From Megaleporinus macrocephalus (Eukaryota > Chordata > Actinopteri > Characiformes > Anostomidae): DNA of 64,000 bases. The notes below the pieces were generated by a model. It ran no database searches and was not told the DNA's origin. It was given only the letters and a program-made list of their open reading frames with translations. A program made the position numbers and the translations under genes. Location: assembly GCA_021613375.1 (NCBI GenBank), contig CM038716.1, forward strand, positions 3,807,684-3,871,683. Direction: 5' to 3'. Of the stretch, positions 37,306 through 49,048 are shown piece by piece. Numbering within the stretch: position 1 is the first letter of the stretch; each line of letters opens with the position of its first letter.

Positions 37306-37365
37306 TTCACCAGCTTCTTCTTTGGAATTTCTTGTTCCACTTTAAATGGTGCTACAGTTACATAC
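37306..37365 (+). repeat. Solitary copy of the 83-bp array unit
   Basis: CAGCTTCTTCTTTGGAATTT, then TTGTTCCACTTTAAATGGTG and ACATAC, the same order as in the array 3.3 kb away. Confidence 0.6.
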
Positions 37366-37709
37366 TTGAGCCTGAGGCGTTATAATCTTTTTTTAATGAC
37401 CTTAATGACAATGTAGTCATCTAAAATATAGCTTGATTCAACCCTTAATTCTCAAGTTCATGACAAGACATCCTCAGCATTTTAGGTGCTGGCTCCACAA
37501 AGTGATTTGCTAAAAATATATCAACCTACAACACCACTTTGAGAGTCATGGAACTATTCAGTACCACCCATTCTACTGACTATCTGTCTATGGAAGCTGC
37601 ACTGCTGTATGTTTGGCTGGCTTTATGCACCTGTTAGGGTGTGGCTAAAATAGCTGAATCCACTACTTAATACACAATATTATGACCACTTTCTACATTC
37701 GACAGCCTC

Positions 37710-38130
37710 AGCGTCATGGACTGGGGAATGTTTCCGTGCCATTCTCTGGGCCCACGCATTCTCAACGGATTTGGTTGTGAATCCCTCCTTGCAGATCATG
37801 AACACCCATACATACTGATTGTCTTCCCTGGGGCGTATGGGATCTTTCAGCAAAACACTGCAGCACGGCTAGATATGTCCCACATTGGTTGGAAGAGCTG
37901 ACCAAGACTTCAAAGTACTACCCTGAACCCCTAATTCCCCAGACTTGAACCCAAACAAACACATGGATCGTCTATGTTGGCTATATGTATTCTCACCCAT
38001 GTGCCCTCCATCAGCTGTGGGATGCGCTGCAGTCAGCATGGCTCCAGATACCTGTAACAACCTAGCAGGACCTTATCTAGTCTCCCAATCCATCTAGCTG
38101 CTGTCCATGCCACACAGGGCGCTTACTCAA
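37710..38130 (+). pseudogene. Decayed Tc1-type transposase C-terminal half
   Basis: VMDWGMFPCHSLGP, then YILIVFPGAYGIFQQNTAA (the family has FQQDNAP around the second catalytic Asp), then frameshifted pieces corresponding to SPDLNPIE and LWDALQSAW. The second Asp is replaced, and stops and shifts interrupt it. Confidence 0.65.
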
Positions 38131-38269
38131 TATATTAGCTCAACTGTGTATTATGTACATTGCCATAGACTGGTGCTGTATTCCTGTACTCAAGGATTCC
38201 TACATGAAGTACCAAGACATGGAATAAAAACAAGACACAAGATGTTCAAAAAAGATAAAAGTTTTCTAC

Positions 38270-38275
38270 TTTATT
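38270..38275 (-). terminator. irs1: Polyadenylation signal of irs1
   Basis: The minus strand reads AATAAA at 38275-38270. About 20-40 bases further on, the minus strand is T/GT-rich (TTTTTTGAACATCTTGTGTC), as expected for a downstream element, so cleavage would fall near 38,250. Other AATAAA-like strings occur in the exon, so alternative poly(A) sites are possible. Confidence 0.55.
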
Positions 38276-39428
38276 ACAGAACAAGATTGCAGAAAAAATA
38301 CCAATCTCCTAAACAAAAGGGGGTAGAGGAGGGGTACGTACAGCCCACACCTCATTGCTGGTGCTCTCTTATTTAAAAACACATTTATTCATTCATTCAT
38401 TCAGTTCTGTATGCATACAATCCATTTGTGTTGTGTACCTACACTGGTATACTGTCCACGTTGAGACCACTTGTTTATACATACATTCCATCAGAACAAT
38501 CAAACAATTACGTGATCCTTTTGAACGATCATTTCACCACGCACCCTTTTAAGACGGTCCATTCATTAAATCTGTCTATTCTCAAATTTTTGTACAACAC
38601 AGTATATACAGTGGAAGACAAGTTAGGTTGTTTGGCCATGTACAGCTTGCCAGAGCAATCTGATCATTCAGTCTGGTTCTAGAGAGACACCATTCAAAAA
38701 AAAAAAAAAAAAAAAACCTTTGGCAGCAGCCTATCAGGTTACAGAACACCACTGCTGTAGCCTATCGTGTTGCAGGAAAAACACACAAGTACCAAGTTCC
38801 CATAGCAGGTTACATCCACACTGGGAAAAGGTTTTTTTTTGTTAGGTACATGACATCCGTCTCCGTACAAGTCTCAATCATTAAAACACACCAAACCCTT
38901 TACCCGAAGTAATGGATTATACATTTACTATAAGCAATTAATGTGCATCATCGATAAACAGAAGCTTAAGAACAAAACACAGTTTCAAAAACTCTGTCAA
39001 TTGTATCTTAAGTCTCAAGGCCAAAAAAATAAAAAATAGATAAAAACATAAACCATGAAATGTTAAATACTTCTTAATGCAAACAAAATCATGAATGGCA
39101 TAACTATATTCAATAATTTACAGATTGTTCATCATTGTTTTCCCCCCATCAGCAGCAAACGTGACACCTCGAGAGATTTTTTCGGTATTTTTTCCTATTC
39201 GTTCCTGCCGACATGGCCGCCAGTGGTCGTGCCTACAGGAGAGGATATTTTATGCAAAAATAAAATAGAATGAAATCGATTTATTCACTTAAAATAAGAC
39301 CTAAAAAGAAATAAAATTTGCTCATTATTTTTACTGGCTTCCAAGGTTTAACAGCAATGCACTGTAAATCATAGACTGGTATTGCCACCTGTAAAACAGA
39401 CCCATTGGTTCTGTTAGCAACGTTGTGC

Positions 39429-39443
39429 CATAAATAAATAAAC
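39429..39443 (-). promoter_or_regulatory. AU-rich element in the irs1 3'UTR
   Basis: The minus strand reads TTTATTTATTTATGG, which contains overlapping ATTTA pentamers and the nonamer TTATTTATT typical of AU-rich decay elements. Its use depends on the predicted 3'UTR being correct. Confidence 0.35.
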
Positions 39444-41140
39444 CGAAGCGTCGCTGAAGCCTGCTGGACTGAGAGCATGCTTAATTACAGTCAAACTTGT
39501 GTACCCATGTAGTATCAAGAAGAAATTGTGCTGAACACTTGTGCTGACTCCTCATGCTTCGCAGACCTTCAACAGTACTGTTGGTTCTTTCGCCAGTCTC
39601 TAACAGAAGAGCTTGCCCAAACAGGCCAACGTGGTCGATAGTGAACATCCACTCGTACTTTCGTTTTCAATTACTTCTATATTTTAGACTGGACTGTTTC
39701 TTTAACAAGCTCGACTGGGTCAAACCACTATTTGGAGTATTCTATTAAAACTAGTACTGCTACAATGTCACACCACTGCTAACCACCAGCTTGCATTGCT
39801 TCTGTTTTGAAATTCCATTACAGTGAGCCTGTTTTGCTAGTAATAGTAGCAATAGTATGACATTGCTCTAAGCAGGTAAGGCCTAATGTTTACTGCAATG
39901 CTTGGGAGGGGACACAAAAGGCTGTGGCAACATGGCTACACAAAAATCTACACTGAGTATGTGTAAGCTATGAAACAGTATCTATCAATATGGTAACACA
40001 ATTCAGTACCCAAACAGCGGCTCCACTGAGTAGTCTGGAGACCAAGAGATATATATACAGTGAGGTTTATGAAATAATTCTAATAAAATAAGTAATCCAT
40101 TAGAAAAATAAGGGGATAGGGATCACAGTGTGGGGGTGTGGGTGTGTGTGTTTGGCAGCGTGAGGTCATTCATGCATCACAGTGCTTCAACACAGTCAGG
40201 AACTGGGGGATATGGGCGTCTGACAGCCGGTGTATATGCTCAAGTGCAGTAACATTTGGGACCATGTATTGGTCAGAGCAGGTACTGTCCACAACAAATA
40301 TCAAAACAACACCAGAAGCATTACACCGTAAACTCACGGGGTGTTTCTGTACCGAAGCATTGCGGTATGTATTCTCACTTCTGTGTAGAACCAGCGACAT
40401 AAATACAGTTTGACTATTAAATAGTACCGTAGCCATACGTATGGCAGCACCTATCGTCTTGTACCATCGTTGTACCTTACAGAAGCCTGCTGTTTTCCAG
40501 CAGTCTTGTGTTAACACAGTTTTCATGTTGAACAGTGATGCGTAAGAACTCCTGCTGATGGATGAGGTCTGCACGGTGAGGCCACGGGGTCATTTGCGTA
40601 AAGTGTCTCTTATGTGACGGTGCTGATCTAGGATCACCTGGTCATGTGCGCAATGGCGTTAAGATATTAACCCCTAAGAAGTCGCAGTTATCGCCGGCGA
40701 TAACAAATATGCTTGCGGAGAAACTCTTCACAGCACGCAGAAGAGGCGAAGTCTTTTTAAGCGGAATGGAAAAGCAGCCTTTACACTTTACCCATCAAGG
40801 TGAGCCAAGGAAAGACGCAGCTGCAGACATGAAGCTGTGGCTACAGAATGTAAATTCATTCGAAATGTAACTCATTGCATAAGAACTCTTGGCGAAAACA
40901 GGTCCTAGATCAGCACCACCACTCTGAGGTGTTTGTTCATGCGACCCCCTGGTCCTGAGGGCTCTTGGTTGTTGTGAGAACTGAGGCGTGTGAAGTCCAG
41001 CGTTTCGTGAGGTGTTCGGAGTTTGTGTAGAAAATAGGAGTCCAGTTCGTAGACGTCCTGTGACTGAGGTTCCGGGTTATTGCAAGGTCCGAGTTGGTGA
41101 GGTTGGTGTATTGTGCAGGTTCTTAAGTCCAGTTTATGGC

Positions 41141-41145
<5 letters not shown>

Positions 41146-41181
<36 letters not shown>
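41146..41181. repeat. GA microsatellite at the start of irs1 exon 2
   Basis: A GA run, CT in the sense of the gene, about 50-80 bases into the predicted 3'UTR. Confidence 0.9.
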
Positions 41182-41184
<3 letters not shown>

Positions 41185-41228
41185 CACAAATCTGATTGGC
41201 AGAGAGATGAGGCCACTTGATGTTCACT

Positions 41229-41275
41229 CTGTTGGGGAGAGAGACAGGAAAGAAAAAAAAAAGTTAGATGCACAT
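41229..41275 (-). other. irs1: irs1 intron 1 branch point, pyrimidine tract and acceptor
   Basis: Read on the minus strand, CATCTAAC is followed by an almost uninterrupted pyrimidine run of about 35 bases ending in CCCCAACAG. The CTAAC adenine lies about 40 bases from the AG, a normal distance. This is the strongest acceptor-like signal I noticed on the minus strand downstream of the donor, and it alone restores a short, plausible C-terminus. Confidence 0.7.
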
Positions 41276-41409
41276 CCAGAGAGAAAAAGAAAAAAAATTG
41301 TTAAATTGCCTACAATCCTGGGCTGAGCCCTAAATGGCAAAACATCCTAGTCAACAAACCCCGCGTCTGCCATTCATAAACCTGTCTGCTGGCCGAATGA
41401 GCTGTTCCC

Positions 41410-42040
41410 TCTGCGTTTTTTTTAAACTGTTAATCCACTCAGACGGGCAACAACTTAGACAGACAAAACACACATGCACACACAGCAATCTCGTGGTGTT
41501 TTTATTACATAACAGTTCCCTGACTGTGACTCAACCATTAGGAGAAGGGCATTCGCAGAAAAGCCCACATACACATGGCAAGCCTCGGTCATTAGTTTAC
41601 AGTGAATCACAAACAATACTGGGTCTGAATGCTTCACCAAATACTCGCTTCAGCCTCACCTAGTCTTAGCTTGGCATTCAGGTAAATGAATTCCCTTCGC
41701 ATTAGTGACTGAGTGAGAGAGTCAGTGAGAACATGATTGCAAGTGAGTGGGAGCTTTAAGGTTTAAAAATGTTCAGTCTTGAATCGATCACAATTGAATG
41801 TATAAAACGTTTGATTTATCCATTGATACTGGATACTGGATGAACATCAATCCATAGTGAAATTTCTGAAAATTTGCAATCAAAAAAGAAAAAAAAATGT
41901 CAAGACCACATTAAACAAGACTAAAACGCCAAAGACATTAATGAAAATGAAAATTATTATTCATAATAAATGCGTTCAAACAAGCTACGATGGCAGCAAA
42001 ATAACAGCACCAATGTGGATCAAACACACAGAATATCTAA
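41410..42040. other. Intron interval without recognisable features
   Basis: A/T-rich intronic DNA. I see no gene and no repeat that I recognise. Confidence 0.5.
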
Positions 42041-42399
42041 TAGGGCTGTGTATTGGCAAGAACCTGGCGATACAATGCGAATCTGTCACGATTCGATATA
42101 TTGTGATGTATTGCGATACTGCAAGCAAAGTGATATATTGCTATTTTTCAAATCCTACTATTAAAACATACCACTGTATGAACAGGAATGCCAATGCTTA
42201 CAATAGCACTTCGCCCTTGTGCTGCTTGTTAATGTTGGAGTGGAGCTGAAAATAGATTACAACACTGCCATCTAGTGGCCAGAGGTCTAAACACAATCCA
42301 CAATGTCTGCCAGGAATCTGTGTATCAATGATGTGTTTTTGAGAATCAATACAGTATCACAAAACATATCATGATATTCTATATTTTCTTACACGCCTA
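42041..42399. mobile_element. hAT-like MITE fragment
   Basis: Starts TAGGGCTGTGTATTGGCAAG and ends CTTACACGCCTA, with repeated ATATTG/CGATAC strings between. It resembles a common teleost hAT MITE from memory. I found no clean 8-bp duplication at these boundaries. Confidence 0.45.
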
Positions 42400-43521
42400 G
42401 TTTTAAAAGGAACATCACACAAGAAATTTGTAATCACTGTTCGAGTCAAGCATCAAGAGGGTGCACAAATCCCAAAACGTCTCCCATCATAGGTTTGTTA
42501 CCCCTTAAAAACACGATGTGCCACTTGATATGCAGAATACAGCATTACTTGCATGAAATATAAGCCTACCATTTACTGAATCTTCTAAAATCTGAGTTTG
42601 AGCCAGATTTGACAGTGTCCCCCGAGATAACACTGGATTCAACTCCACGCCATGAAATTTCAGTTTGTTTTTTTGAGCTTCACATGAAAGTTCCTGCAAA
42701 GGCTGCAACTGACGATAACATATCGCAAACTTCACTAGATGACCTGAGAAAGCAAAACCACAGAGCAGTGGTGACAATCAGCTGCACTCCTAGCACAGCC
42801 AGGGCTGGAGGAGGATGTGGGGCCCAAGGCGGAGGCATCATTGGGCATCATTAGGGCTTAAAAGGAGAAGGCACATATTTGTTTATTCTGTTGCAAGTAC
42901 AGCTGCAGTGGGCCCCACCACGGAGCTACACTCCAACGGCCTCATCTTGGGGCAGGCGAATGAAGGAAAGCCACACAGCATGCTTCAGAGAGCCTCACTG
43001 TGGCCCTCAACATGAAACCTTGGCAAGCAGTGGGGCTGTATGTTATGTGTTCTATCAGTCTGAATCAGAAGTCTCAATGGCCCATTTGAGTAGAAACTAG
43101 GTTGGAGGTATACCAACCTAGTTTTTACAACAGGCCACTATGACTTCTGACTCAAAACGATAGCACATAGCACTACGTAACTAAAGATAAAAACATACGG
43201 ATACACAGAAACACAAGATAGTCATGTTTAGTTAGCTAAATAGCTCTTCTTCTTCATCCTCCTGCCACTGCCTTAATTAGAAGTTGTATCAAAACATTTT
43301 GAATGAACAGCAGTTGGAATGTGTAAAAATACTGTAAAACTAGGTGAAAAGTATCAGCTTTCCTGCAAACACCCAGTAATATCAATAACAATAAGTACAT
43401 CACTGATGACATATGTATATGTGCATGTGTGTGCATCTATAATCGTTTACAACTGAAAAAGGTGTTGATGTAGCCTTGGATATTATCTTAATTTGATAAT
43501 AATAAATTATCTTTAATTTAA
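42400..43521. other. Intron interval, unresolved
   Basis: Includes a moderately GC-rich block (42,780-43,020) whose open frames resemble no protein I know. It could be an old repeat or a regulatory stretch. Confidence 0.4.
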
Positions 43522-43665
43522 TTATTTAATTATTTCTGACTGCTGCAGACGAACATCATTAGTACCTACGTGAATAACTATCCTAGAATACCTATGTCTA
43601 GCTAGCAGCCAGTTACAGGTTCCCTCTAACGTCTGGTGCCCTGGTTCCCTGTTACTAGTTACCCT
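43522..43665 (-). pseudogene. LINE ORF1 esterase (SGNH-type) fragment
   Basis: The minus strand encodes ...TCNWLLARHRYSRIVIHVGT then NDVRLQQSEI. The block HVGTNDVRLQQSEI matches the GTND segment of the esterase domain found in ORF1 of fish CR1/L2-type LINEs. The rest of the element is not recognisable nearby, so this is a short dead fragment on the irs1 strand. Confidence 0.6.
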
Positions 43666-46028
43666 AAAAAAGAAGTAGTTATCAAGTGCTGTGAACAGAA
43701 TCGTGTATAACCAGAGCCTTATAAAAACAGGGTGTCTCACTGGGTTGGGGGGCAAATATGTTGGGCAGTTGAATGGAAGGCAAATGGGGCTTACATAGAG
43801 AAGCCATAGAAAAGAGGGTGCTAACCATCCTTCAGGCACCCAAAGCTTCAATGAGTGTGAGTCCTCCTGGCTAAGCTCCGTGCAGAGGCCTAGTCCTGCC
43901 TAGACATCAGCAAGCAGCTCATCCAATAGACAGATAAATCAGATGAATAAAATAAATGTAGCGTATGTAGCTCAGGGTTATCAGTGACATGACACACAGA
44001 CACGTATTAGACAAAGGGTGCAGAGATGACTCCAGCATGTAGCAGAACTTTAGGTAAGCCCCAGCTCAGAGCGTTAAGTAGGTATAGACTGGGCCCCACC
44101 GTGGAGCTGAAGGGAGGAAAGAACAAGCCTAGGCCTCAGCACGGAGCCAGAGCTGCAGTGGTTTTGGTGAAACCTCATCTATAAATACTGCAGCGTAAGG
44201 AGGCAGGGAGCTCACAGCACAGTGCTGAACAACATGAAAGTCCTCCTCACATCTACGCGGCATGCGCTTTTATAGGACCCACCATTTTTAGAGGCGCGCT
44301 CCTCTTTACTTAGAAAACCAGCGAGCTGGAGGAAATTGCAGAGTGTAAAATTAAAAGCCGCCAGGCTGTGCAAACATGGCGTGCGGGAAAAGAAAAGGGA
44401 AACGCCACTCAAAACACTGCCACGCCTCCTAATTCTCACAAGAGGGAGGTGCTAAACCAGACGTATGGAATTCTGGTAAGAATCTCTTTAAAGGAAAGGA
44501 TCACTTCTCGTCGGTATTGGTCAGACAGATATAGCGCTCCTGTAAGAGGGTATCGGGTTTTCCATGCTTTTGTGACATTACAATTACATGCTGCTTTTTA
44601 AGGCAATCACTACTAGCCACTGCAGCGTTATGTGAGTCACACAGAGGTAACTTGTAAACTGCTTACGTGAGCTTCACTGAAAGGCACTTCTAATTAAATA
44701 AAATTTTAAAAATCAGTTGTTTCTTGAGCAATCGCAACAGTATTCATTGGACTTTTCTATCGATTTTCATGGCAATAAAGCAGGACCGCCGGATGCCCAC
44801 GTGCACAGGTTATGCATGCTCATCTGGGTTTATAAAAACATGTACTCTGTTATAAGACTGCTATATTGGTCTGAGAAATACCACCATGAAGTAGTTACAT
44901 ATGCTTTTATGTGCATGTGCACATGCACACAGGAGTAGTATTTCCTGGCCAGTAGTGGGTACAGGCTCGTTACAGTGCGTGACTCCATATAAGGGCGTGA
45001 GAGAGGAGTGGTACTCATCTTCCAGCAGCTCAATGGACTAATGTCATTCAGTCAGGCACGCATGTTTCTCTCTTGCTCACACACACAGAGAACCAGGACC
45101 TGAGAGTACGAAGACATTTTTAGCTTGATCACACACACACACACACTCACTCACTGTGGGGGATAGTGTTACAGATGTGTGACCACAGTGTGTGCTCCTA
45201 CTGACGTCAAAACACAGGTCATATTCACAGAGAGGGAACATTCGGCACTCGGAAAGTTTAAAGATGCACACACACACACACACACACACACAGAGACAGT
45301 ATTACTTGAATCCGGGAGAGATTTCTGAAGTAAAACAGGCTTGTCGACAATCTCCCACTCAACATTAAGTCACACACAAGCATGCACATTTAGTGGATCC
45401 ACAAACACCTCAAAAAGTCATGATTACAGTAGCTGCTTTCCACCCCGACCACCTCATGCTGAAAGTTGCACATTCTCACGCTCAGGCTAACACTGCTTGC
45501 GCACGAAGGCTCATGGTTTCCATGAAACATTACACAATGCATTAACAAGAAGAGGACTTATCCATGCTCCACCCACAAATGGGTTCCTTCATAGCAACCG
45601 CAGACATATAGAAATGTATTTATTATACATAAATATAGTAGTATACATAAGTATACTACTATATACTACTATACTACAGTATACATAAACTTTTGAGTAC
45701 TTAACTAATCTCACATTCGAATTCTGTATTTTTTTGTTATCTTTTAAACAGTTTGACAATGAATGTCCTTAAAGTACAAAAAAGTCCACAAATACATGTA
45801 ACCTGTCACAAGCTGCATGCAGCTGAAGTATCTGAAACCCAACTAAACATATCCTGTTTAATGATGTGCTTGTTTAAAAGGTGCAACTTAAGAGTTTTAG
45901 TTTAAAACATTAACTAAAATAATACAATCTGAATAAATAATTGTTTTGACAGTCGTTCAAAAAGACATCCATGTACCATGTTGCAGAGATATTTACTAAA
46001 GTTCGCATGTTAACCAGCTAGCCTAGCG
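43666..46028. other. Intron interval without recognisable genes
   Basis: Contains short CA runs (45130-45148, 45267-45292) and TATA/ACTA-rich DNA (45,600-45,700). I see no coding sequence. Confidence 0.5.
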
Positions 46029-46053
46029 CTAGGGCTAGGGTTAGGGTTAGGGT
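46029..46053. repeat. Short interstitial telomere-like repeat
   Basis: CTAGGGCTAGGGTTAGGGTT and onwards: four units of the vertebrate telomere hexamer TTAGGG, the first two with a C variant. Confidence 0.8.
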
Positions 46054-48156
46054 CTTGTAATACCACTTTGTACCTAAAGAGGCAATAGTGAGCCGCTGCA
46101 GTGATGAATGCCATTACTCCAACATGAGAGGATGAAGAAGTAGGTTGTTAGATAGTTTTAACTTCCTGTCACTCATACTGAAGGTCCTGCTGTTCAAGGT
46201 CAGATCTTTAAGGGACAGGTAGCCAATAAAAGAAGGTTGCAGAAGCTCTTGGCAAGCGATGGCCACTGCTCACTCAGCAGTTCAGCAGAAAAACAGAAGA
46301 AGCGACATAAATAGAAGCTAAACAAGAGTTTATGTTGGTGCCATGATTCTGAACTTGCCACATTTCATATAGACTGGTAAGTAAACCAATGCCAACATTA
46401 GTGCTTTTCCTTGTTGCTGAGGATCAGAGTGGATGTCATTACTTTGTAGTCATATTCCCTCTTTTTTTTTGGAGTTTGTAAGAGGATGCAGTTCGACAAA
46501 CTGTGCCTTTAACTAGTGATCGACTGACCACAGGTAGACAGCTAACAGGTTTCTGAAGAATGTACAAAAAACTGCAAAACAAAGTCAAAAATAAAAGTTG
46601 CATGCAGTCGTAAGCAGTATTAAATTAAACAAAGAGAACCTCACTTCCCATTAAATTAAAATAGCCCATTAAAAATAGCATTGTGTTCACACAAACAGAA
46701 ATCAAATAAAACAAAAACATAAAAAATAGATAACATTAAAAAAAGATTCGTTTTTTTAGTATCATAAAAAAGCAATGCCTATTGATGTAGTCTATGGGGA
46801 ACATTTAATTCTAGTAGGACTGAATGATCTTGCTAAAACATCTAATTTGCAATATTGTGATTACAATTAAATCTGCAACTGGTTTCTATGAACTAAAGTG
46901 TAGGCGTTTTTTTTTTTTGCCAAAAACATCTGCACATACTTTTTCTGGCTTGAGACTTGAAAGCTCAACACAGTGAACCGACCTGCCAGTTATTTGTGGT
47001 TGTGATGTCACAGCACATGAATGTTTGGTTGCTTCCAATTAGTCACATTTATCTACAAGCAGTTCACAAGCTCCACGTTATCCAGGTGCAACACATTAAC
47101 ACCGTTGATAATCAACTTTAAGATTAGAATAAAAGCTCAACATTGTACTACTTAAAATGCAATTTTAATATAAAAAACAATAAATCAGCCCCAACTTCCA
47201 GGGCACATCAGATGCTGAAGCAGTGGATTCAGTGGACTGACCCTCGGTTGATTATCTGGTTGCAACTTTGGCAAGATTGGTCTAGCTTTACACAACGCTG
47301 GCAAAAAAGAAAAACCCGTTCACCCTATTCATATACTTTATCTCACATTAGCATTATTTTCAATCAATACTCGTTTTGCATGTTTGTGAAATGTGGTTTT
47401 GTTATTGTTGTGGAGTTCAACAGTTGTTATTGTCATAGCCATTTCAGCCAGATCTTGACCTCAGATCCAGAAATTGTGGCAAACCTGAAAATGTCTACTG
47501 TTGCACCTTCAATATGCAGAGCAGTTCAATAACTAAACCAATAGAACAAATAAAAAACTGATTTGTATCAGACCAACAATAGGACAGTTCATTTTTGGTG
47601 GCATGTGCAAAACAAAGCCTCAGTATCAGGCAAAGCAGTGTATGTGTGTGATGTGGGAGAGACAGCGTGTGCCAAATACCATTCCCTTTAGCAAAGGAAA
47701 AACTTCCCTCTACCCCCCCAGCACCCCCCACCCCCAACACACACACACCAGATGTTTTGCCTACTACAGCAAGTTGAGACACACAAGCACACAACACATT
47801 CTGCTCCTCTCATCCTCAAAGGAATAAAGGCCGCTGCCTGTCTGTGTACTTGACACTCCCTGCCACTCCTTTTGCACAATACACCTCAGCACATGTGGAC
47901 AAAAACAATTAGAATAAAAAAAAAAAACTAAATCTATTCTTCCCTTAATAGCTATTGTGACACAAGACTCCTGACACTGATATATACATCACGCAAATAA
48001 ACCTTTAACACGTCAGTGAATGTTTTACCGGGAGTTCTGAGCATCCTGACCAATCACAGACCAAGAGTTTTTTTTTTTTTGCATATGCTAACATAACCCA
48101 ATGTTGGTCAAAATAATGCTTCGTAGCAAACGATTAGAAGATTTCATCTTTAGTAT
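46054..48156. other. Intron interval without recognisable genes
   Basis: AT-rich with short homopolymer runs. No open frame matches a known protein. Confidence 0.5.
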
Positions 48157-48250
48157 ATCGTCGCTGTCCAATGAAAACATGAATCTCAATTTTTGTCCAT
48201 TTTAAGTTTTCTACATCATTTGAACACGCCAGTGGTTGTTTACATTGTTT
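48157..48250 (+). mobile_element. Truncated copy of the GCTGTCC MITE family
   Basis: Begins TATATCGTCGCTGTCCAATG, the family terminus, and shares the internal CATTTGAACAC and GTTTACA blocks with other copies. It stops where the foldback begins. Confidence 0.65.
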
Positions 48251-48253
48251 ACA

Positions 48254-49048
48254 TGAGGAGTTTGGAATTTTTTATGGACCTTCATCAGAATATGCAAGTC
48301 AAGTATTCTATTTTACAAATTATTGAATGTATTTGTTTTCTGTTTTCATGTATTGTTGCTGTCCAATAAAACAAGTCCAAGTCTCCAAAAGTCATTACTC
48401 TCACTGTTCTCAACTGAACAGAAGTACAAGGTGGTACAATCATTATATCAGTACTGTCTGAGTAGTTTCATCAGAGGAGGATGGCTCCCCCCTTGTGAGT
48501 CTTGGTTCCTTCCAAGGTTTCTTCCTCCAGTTCTGAGGGAGTTTTTCCTTGCCACTGTCGCCTATGGCTTGCTCACTGAGGGGTTTTCTACATTTGTTCT
48601 GATGATTTCTATGGTTTCCTATGTTTGTTCTATGATTTATATGGTTTCCTATGTTTGTTCTATGATTTCTATGATTTTCTTCTGTGTTATTTTCTTCTTA
48701 GGCTTATTTATGCTCTATTGAACTTTTCTTATCACTAACTTCCAGTAAAGCTGCTTTGACATCAGTTGTTAAAAGCACTATACAAATAGAATTGATTTTA
48801 TGTGATTTGATTTGAACCTTTCATGATGAATGGACCAATAGAAGTGCTCCAAAATAGCTTGGAAAAAATTCTGGTTCCACTGACTTACAAACTTACTTAA
48901 AGTTGCAATTTTGGAGACTTGGACTTGTTTTATTGGACAGCGAAAATACATGAAAACAGAACACAAATACATTTGATCATTTCTAAAATATAATACTTGA
49001 CTTGCAGATTCGGATGAAGATGGTCCATATCAAATTTCAAACTCCTCA
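48254..49048. repeat. Large foldback: inverted arms of about 137-140 bp
   Basis: The left arm 48254-48390 and right arm 48909-49048 are reverse complements at high identity by eye; both carry, for example, GTCCAATAAAACAAGTCCAA on one strand or the other. The spacer holds the LINE tail at 48391-48812 and a piece of MITE (48820-48908). The inner parts of the arms are ends of the GCTGTCC MITE family; the outer parts are of unknown origin. Confidence 0.8.
48391..48812 (+). mobile_element. LINE/SINE 3'-end repeat with tail
   Basis: Contains GAGTCTTGGTTCCTTCCAAG, TTCCTTGCCACTGTCGCC, GTAAAGCTGCTTTGACA and a tail CACTATACAAATAGAATTGA, which I recognise as a widespread ostariophysan non-LTR 3' end. 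A degenerate tandem of about 36 bp (TGTTCTATGATTTCTATGGT-type) occupies about 48,590-48,685. It interrupts a MITE. Confidence 0.65.

Larger units (their letters stand above)
38250..41228 (-). other. irs1: irs1 exon 2: last 5 coding bases, stop codon and about 3 kb of 3'UTR
   Basis: Minus-strand reading gives a branch-point-like CTAAC, a long pyrimidine tract and CCCCAACAG immediately before 41228. The exon begins AGTGAACATC. Joined to the G that ends exon 1, it gives GAG then TGA (41226-41224), so the protein ends ...SHREE after 1,100 residues. The rest would be 3'UTR to an AATAAA at 38275-38270. The interval is poorer in recognisable transposons than its surroundings, as expected for an exon. 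A CT run (plus-strand GA, about 41146-41181) follows the acceptor closely. Single-exon coding with an untranslated second exon is typical of mammalian IRS1; here the junction falls two bases before the stop. No transcript was available, so a different acceptor remains possible. Confidence 0.68.

Noticed and set aside
42041..42400. Target duplication for the hAT-like MITE
   Set aside because: The 8 bases flanking the chosen ends (ATATCTAA and GTTTTAAA) do not match, so I did not claim one.
47143..47532. 129-codon plus-strand frame in the irs1 intron
   Set aside because: No homology I recognise, ordinary AT-rich composition, no splice or promoter context.
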